The translations under genes and the position numbers were made by a program. A stretch of 64,000 nucleotides of DNA from Sulfidibacterium sp964549335 (GTDB taxonomy: Bacteria > Bacteroidota > Bacteroidia > Bacteroidales > F082), in assembly GCA_964549335.1 (NCBI GenBank), contig CAZJUQ010000050.1, forward strand, positions 114,713-178,712, given 5' to 3'. Positions 59,622 to 64,000 of this stretch are shown here, piece after piece. The notes under the pieces were generated by a model that was not told the origin of the DNA, searched no databases, and saw only the letters and a list, made by a program, of their open reading frames with translations. The stretch's first letter is position 1. Each line of letters starts with the position of its first letter.

Positions 59622-62201
59622 ATGAAGGTAAAAAAAATCCTGTTTCCCGTATTGATAATGTTAATCGCAAAGACGATTCTGTCGCAAACAGTAGTAACGG
59701 GTAAAGTTGTTGATGGTCAAAATTCCAAACCCCTCGGCGGAGTTCAAATATTTTTAAAGTCCGATTGGAACAAAGGTGCTGTTTCGGACGAAAAAGGAAG
59801 GTTTGAAATTACCATTCCCTCGAAAAACGTAGTGTTAATTTTTAAACTGTTGGGATATAAAAGAAAAGAGGTCGGTCTTGGAAAAGAAGGAGTGACTCCT
59901 GAATTGGGAACCGTATCTCTTGAAAAGCAAATCTACTCCATTGACGAGATAACGGTAACCGCCGGACTGGTAAAGGACAAAAACTCTCCGGTAAGCATTA
60001 CTGAAATTACGGGACATAAAATAAAAACACGGCTTTCTGATAATCCTTTGCCGGTGATTTTAAATAGCGATCCTTCGGTATTTGCCGTTCGTGCCGGAGG
60101 TGGCAGCGGCGACGCCGTATTAAGTATGAGGGGGTTTAAACAAGAAAATGTGGCATTGTTGCTAAACGGTATTCCCATAAACGGTGAAGAAAACGGATTG
60201 GTTTATTGGTCTAACTGGTTGGGATTGTCCAATGCCGCTTCAGGAATACAGATACAAAAAGGATCGGGGTTTGTTAATTTGGCTTCCAATGCAGTTGGAG
60301 GGAGCATTAATATTATAACCGAAAATGCCCAAAACAAAAAAGGAGGAACCGCAGGAATACAGACCACAAGTTACGGCAATAACGAATACTCATTGACATA
60401 CGGCAGCGGTATTTTAAATAACGGCTGGAGTTTTTTGTTTTCGGGAAGCATATTCAAAGGGAAGGGATATATAGAGGCTACGCCGGTAAAGGGTTTCTCT
60501 TATTTTTTTACCGCTTCGAAAGAGTTCGGCAAAAAGAACAGTTTGGTTTTTACGTTGCTCGGCGCGCCACAATATCACGAGCAGCGTAATCTGAAACTCT
60601 CTTTTTCCGAAGTGAACAGATACGGGTACCTTTTTAACAAAGATTGGGGAGGGCTTGACGGAAAACAAAAAAACGCTTCCGCAAACTTTTATCATAAACC
60701 TTTTTTTATTGTTAACCACAACTTGTCGCTTAACAAATCGAAACATCTTTCAAATACAATATATTTTTCATACGGAACCGGTGGCGGCAGGTGGTCGGAA
60801 AGTTTCGGCTACAATCCGTCCCTCTTTAGTTACCGCACGGCAAGTAACAGAATAGACTGGGAGACAATTTACAATAACAATGCTAACAATGACGGGAAAT
60901 ATATTCTTGAAAACGGAGATACCGTCTCGGGATATTCCCTTAATGTGGGAACGGATTTTTTGGCAAGTCATGTCGAAACGGGTTTTTTAAGCAACTACCA
61001 ACAGAAAACAGGAAAACATTTCACGTGGACATCGGGATTGCATTACCGTTACTTCAAGTCGTTTCTCCGCGAAAAGATTACCGATTTAATGGGAGGCGCT
61101 TTTTACATTGAAGATTATGCATGGTCGTTGGCGGGAGTTGCAGGACGAAATCAAATAAAAAATGTAGGCGACATAATAAAAGTGAACAACCGTTCCGTGA
61201 TAAACGGTATTAACCTGTATAGCCGTATGGAGTTCAAAAACAAAACGGTAAACGCTTTTTTGTCGTTAAAGGCAAACAATACACAATACAGTCGTATAGA
61301 TAACTACAACTATATTGAAAATACACATAGTAAAAAGGTGTCGCGTTACGGTTTCGACGTTAGGTCGGGAATAAGTTATATGCCTTTTCAAAATCATAAA
61401 ATTTACCTAAATGGAGCCTTTATATCCAGAACACCTTATTTTAAATATGTGTTCGGCAATTTTACAAACGTTCCCGTTCAAAATCTGGAAAACGAAATTT
61501 TTGAAACGGTAGAAGCAGGATACTCATTTTCGTGCGAGTTGTTTGATGCAAATGTTACGGCATACTATACGCTTCGCCAAAACGTTTCGATGTTAACAAA
61601 CGAATACGTTCAACTTGAAGACAATACACAATCGCGAACCATGATTAACGGGTTGAATGCACTTCACAAAGGTGTGGAAGTTACAGCGGACTGGACACTG
61701 TCGCCCGTGTTGAAAATAGGAGGAATGGCAAGTTTTAACGATTACCGCTGGCAAAACGACGTATCGGCACGATTGATAAATAACGATAATGTGGTAATAG
61801 ATACAGTAAATATTTACGTAAAAGGTTTGCACGTAGGAGGAACGGCACAGCAAAAACTGGGATTACATGCAACGGTATTGTTTTTTAAAAATTGGAATTT
61901 ATCGGCCGGACTGTTGCACTACGGTAAACTTTTTGCCGACTTTGATCCCCTTAACCGTAATCTGGAGGGTAGTTATCCCGACGCTTTCGAATTTCCTGCA
62001 TATAACATTGTTAACCTTTATTTGAATATCCCTTTAAAAATATTTTCGGAATATGCATCACTACAATTAAATGTTAACAATTTATTGAATGAACATTACA
62101 TTCTTACGGGAGAAGACGGAGAAAAGCATAATTTGGAAACATTTAGAGGTTTTTGGTCGTTTGGCAGAACGGCATCTCTATCTTTTAAGGTGTATTTTTA
62201 G
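59622..62201 (+). CDS. TonB-dependent receptor under FMN riboswitch control
   Basis: 859 residues from the ATG at 59622; the frame upstream (TTG at 59598) lies inside the terminator. Signal peptide (AKTILSQ), carboxypeptidase-like regulatory domain (about 22-105, TGKVVDGQNSKPLGGVQIFL), plug (about 120-235, with NGEENGLVYWSNWLGLSN and VGGSINIIT) and barrel ending in the C-terminal Phe (SFKVYF). The FMN riboswitch argues for import of riboflavin, FMN or a flavin precursor; this is inference from regulation only. Next gene is a paralogous receptor. Confidence 0.9.
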   Translation: MKVKKILFPVLIMLIAKTILSQTVVTGKVVDGQNSKPLGGVQIFLKSDWNKGAVSDEKGRFEITIPSKNVVLIFKLLGYKRKEVGLGKEGVTPELGTVSLEKQIYSIDEITVTAGLVKDKNSPVSITEITGHKIKTRLSDNPLPVILNSDPSVFAVRAGGGSGDAVLSMRGFKQENVALLLNGIPINGEENGLVYWSNWLGLSNAASGIQIQKGSGFVNLASNAVGGSINIITENAQNKKGGTAGIQTTSYGNNEYSLTYGSGILNNGWSFLFSGSIFKGKGYIEATPVKGFSYFFTASKEFGKKNSLVFTLLGAPQYHEQRNLKLSFSEVNRYGYLFNKDWGGLDGKQKNASANFYHKPFFIVNHNLSLNKSKHLSNTIYFSYGTGGGRWSESFGYNPSLFSYRTASNRIDWETIYNNNANNDGKYILENGDTVSGYSLNVGTDFLASHVETGFLSNYQQKTGKHFTWTSGLHYRYFKSFLREKITDLMGGAFYIEDYAWSLAGVAGRNQIKNVGDIIKVNNRSVINGINLYSRMEFKNKTVNAFLSLKANNTQYSRIDNYNYIENTHSKKVSRYGFDVRSGISYMPFQNHKIYLNGAFISRTPYFKYVFGNFTNVPVQNLENEIFETVEAGYSFSCELFDANVTAYYTLRQNVSMLTNEYVQLEDNTQSRTMINGLNALHKGVEVTADWTLSPVLKIGGMASFNDYRWQNDVSARLINNDNVVIDTVNIYVKGLHVGGTAQQKLGLHATVLFFKNWNLSAGLLHYGKLFADFDPLNRNLEGSYPDAFEFPAYNIVNLYLNIPLKIFSEYASLQLNVNNLLNEHYILTGEDGEKHNLETFRGFWSFGRTASLSFKVYF

Positions 62202-62443
62202 GTTGTCAATCCGTATAATATTAATCGTTTCTTTATGAATATCAAATATTAATGAATAGGGTGTCAAACAATTAAATATTTTTTTAACACTTTATCAACT
62301 TTGTATATTATTGATATATACCCGTTTAACATGTATGCCGCTTTAAAAGCGGGTTTAATTAACAAATTTTTCACATAGTGAATTATCAATTTTTTTACAT
62401 TAGCACCCGAAATGATAAACCATAATTTAAAAATTTATTGCTT
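62202..62443. other. Intergenic region between the two TonB receptors
   Basis: 242 AT-rich bases without a second riboswitch or clear terminator. A weak -7-like TACATTAG lies at 62396-62403 (one mismatch). Confidence 0.4.
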
Positions 62444-64000
62444 ATGAAAAAAACAAATTTACTTTTAACCCTGATGGTTAGTCTGCTTTTTGCGGGTGCA
62501 ACCTTTGCTCAGGGAGTAATCAGAGGCGTTGTTATGGACGCTAACAGTAATGAAACCTTAATAGGTGCAACTGTTGTAATCGAAGGAACTACAATAGGGG
62601 TTACCACCAACCTCGACGGTAGTTTTACCTTGATTGCTCCGGCAGGTGACCATACATTGGACATTAGCTATGTAGGTTACGAGCCCAACAAAATTGATTT
62701 AACCGTTAAAGACGGTTCCACTTACAATGTTGGAACCATTTACATGAAATCGAGTGCTATCGGTTTGAACGAGGTTAACGTATTGGCTTCGGTTGCTATT
62801 GACAGGAAAACCCCTGTTGCAGTATCTACATTATCTGCTGCAACCATTGAGCAAAACCTCGGTAGCCAGGAGTTCCCGGAAGTAATGAAAACAACCCCAA
62901 ACGTTTATGCTACCAAAACCGGTGGTGGATTTGGAGATGCCCGTGTTAACGTTCGTGGTTTCGACCAAAGAAATGTTGCTGTTATGATTAACGGTATCCC
63001 CGTTAACGATATGGAAAACGGCTGGGTTTACTGGTCGAACTGGGCAGGATTGGGCGATGCCACACGTACCATTCAGATTCAGCGTGGATTGGGAGCCTCA
63101 AAATTGGCTATCAATTCAGTGGGAGGTACCATTAACATTATTACCAAAACCACCGACATGAACAAAGGCGGTTCGGTTATGATGTCGGCTACCGATTACG
63201 GACGTTTCAAACAAATGATTACCCTTTCCACCGGTAAACTGAAAACCGGAACAGCTATTACCTTTGTCGGTTCGCATACTTACGGAACAGGTTATATCGA
63301 TGCCACATGGGTAAAAGCATGGTCGTATTTCTTCTCGGTATCGCAAGACCTCGGCAAAAACCATCAATTGGTTTTTACTGCCATTGGAGCTCCCCAACAG
63401 CACGGTCAACGCGACGGATATTATATGCTTGATTCTGCCAAATTTAATAAATACGGACCCCGTTATAACCAAAACTGGGGATGGCGCGGTGGCGAGCAAC
63501 TCAATATCCGCGTTAACTATTATCACAAACCGCAAATGGCATTGAACTGGTACTGGAAAATAAACGACAAAGCACGTTTGTCAACATCGGCTTATTATTC
63601 GTTCGGTACTGGCGGTGGTTCCGGTCCTTTGGGAATAAATCCTTACAGATATGAACCTCCCAAAACATCATACGGTCAGTACGACTGGGATCAGATGTCC
63701 GACATTAATGCCGCAAACATTGATACGGCCGATGCAATTAAAAACGGCGCTTATACGGTGAACAACGGAGACACTACCTATGAACACAGGTCTATTCATA
63801 TTATCCGTAACTCTGTTAACAATCACCAATGGTATGGAATTCTTTCCACTTTAACTTATGATTTCAGCGATATGCTCACGTTAACCGCCGGTATTGATGC
63901 ACGCCATTACAAAGGAGAACACTACCGTGAAGTACGTGACCTTATTGGCGGTGACTATTGGTCCGACAGCAAATTCGGTGCTTGCCGCGTAGGTGATAAA
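62444..64000 (+). CDS. TonB-dependent receptor, 3' end cut by window
   Basis: 519 codons from the ATG at 62444, open to the window end. Signal peptide (LLFAGATFAQ), carboxypeptidase-like domain (about 22-105: IRGVVMDANSNETLIGATVV), plug domain (about 125-230: VRGFDQRNVAVMINGIPVND) and the start of the barrel. The plug shares ENGWVYWSNWAGLGD and NSVGGTINIIT with the receptor upstream (ENGLVYWSNWLGLSN and NAVGGSINIIT), so they are paralogues, and probably a tandem duplication. Substrate unknown. Confidence 0.9.
   Translation, partial: MKKTNLLLTLMVSLLFAGATFAQGVIRGVVMDANSNETLIGATVVIEGTTIGVTTNLDGSFTLIAPAGDHTLDISYVGYEPNKIDLTVKDGSTYNVGTIYMKSSAIGLNEVNVLASVAIDRKTPVAVSTLSAATIEQNLGSQEFPEVMKTTPNVYATKTGGGFGDARVNVRGFDQRNVAVMINGIPVNDMENGWVYWSNWAGLGDATRTIQIQRGLGASKLAINSVGGTINIITKTTDMNKGGSVMMSATDYGRFKQMITLSTGKLKTGTAITFVGSHTYGTGYIDATWVKAWSYFFSVSQDLGKNHQLVFTAIGAPQQHGQRDGYYMLDSAKFNKYGPRYNQNWGWRGGEQLNIRVNYYHKPQMALNWYWKINDKARLSTSAYYSFGTGGGSGPLGINPYRYEPPKTSYGQYDWDQMSDINAANIDTADAIKNGAYTVNNGDTTYEHRSIHIIRNSVNNHQWYGILSTLTYDFSDMLTLTAGIDARHYKGEHYREVRDLIGGDYWSDSKFGACRVGDK

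Noticed and set aside
1..64000. CRISPR array, prophage or insertion sequence
   Set aside because: I saw no regularly spaced repeats, integrase, transposase or phage structural genes in either strand.

Overview
The window is a contiguous piece of a low-GC chromosome from a member of the Bacteroidota, probably an anaerobic or aerotolerant Bacteroidales-like organism. The evidence is three TonB-dependent receptors with N-terminal carboxypeptidase-like domains, a secreted protein ending in a type IX secretion (T9SS) sorting domain, a full bat aerotolerance operon, an S16 protein with a long acidic tail, and many promoters with the Bacteroidota -7 element TAnnTTTG. Shine-Dalgarno sites are mostly absent. 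I saw no tRNA, rRNA, CRISPR array, prophage or intact insertion sequence, so this looks like core chromosome with a few accessory islands.

Layout. 1-10 kb: the end of an Rrf2 regulator, a TonB receptor (-), dapD (+), acs (-), then hutU and pckA (+), which are central carbon, histidine and lysine metabolism. 10-16.5 kb (-): a hydroxylysine-kinase-like phosphotransferase, then a TetR regulator with an MMPL/RND membrane protein, a LolA-like periplasmic protein and a DUF1302-like outer-membrane barrel, apparently one trans-envelope export module. 16.6-20.8 kb (-): trmH, an S9 peptidase and an unknown secreted protein. 20.9-27 kb: a TPR membrane protein (+), then lacZ, folA, thyA and a DUF151/UVR nuclease (-). 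27.5-30 kb: a divergent membrane pyrophosphatase (+). 30-34.4 kb: a glycosyltransferase, a DHOD-like enzyme, gdhA and frr. 34.4-42.9 kb (-): moxR, DUF58, a membrane protein, then batA, B, C, D and E. 43-50 kb: a DEDDh exonuclease, a GroES-like gene, an orphan BtuF-like lipoprotein, an unknown lipoprotein, threonine aldolase and a T9SS cargo protein. 49.2-51.7 kb (+): DUF134 regulator, NifX-like protein and a trans-sulfuration enzyme. 51.7-57.9 kb (-): rpsP, a GC-rich structured intergenic element, an orphan groES, a thioredoxin-glutaredoxin fusion, a lipoprotein and an M16 peptidase. 58-64 kb (+): an unusual thioredoxin and thioredoxin reductase pair, an FMN riboswitch with an attenuator in front of a TonB receptor, and a paralogous TonB receptor cut by the window end.

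The most interesting signals are these. (1) A two-gene thioredoxin/thioredoxin-reductase operon in which the thioredoxin has no CxxC site and the reductase has lost all three arginines of the NADPH-binding HRRxxxR motif. (2) An FMN riboswitch plus terminator controlling a TonB receptor, which suggests outer-membrane flavin uptake. (3) The TetR-MMPL-LolA-like-DUF1302 module, with a nearly identical 17-base site carrying a GTnAATATTnAC palindrome just upstream of both the tetR and MMPL start codons. (4) A GC-rich, multi-hairpin intergenic element at about 52.54-52.70 kb. (5) Palindromes over the promoter of the DUF134 gene. (6) Two GroES-family genes with no GroEL.
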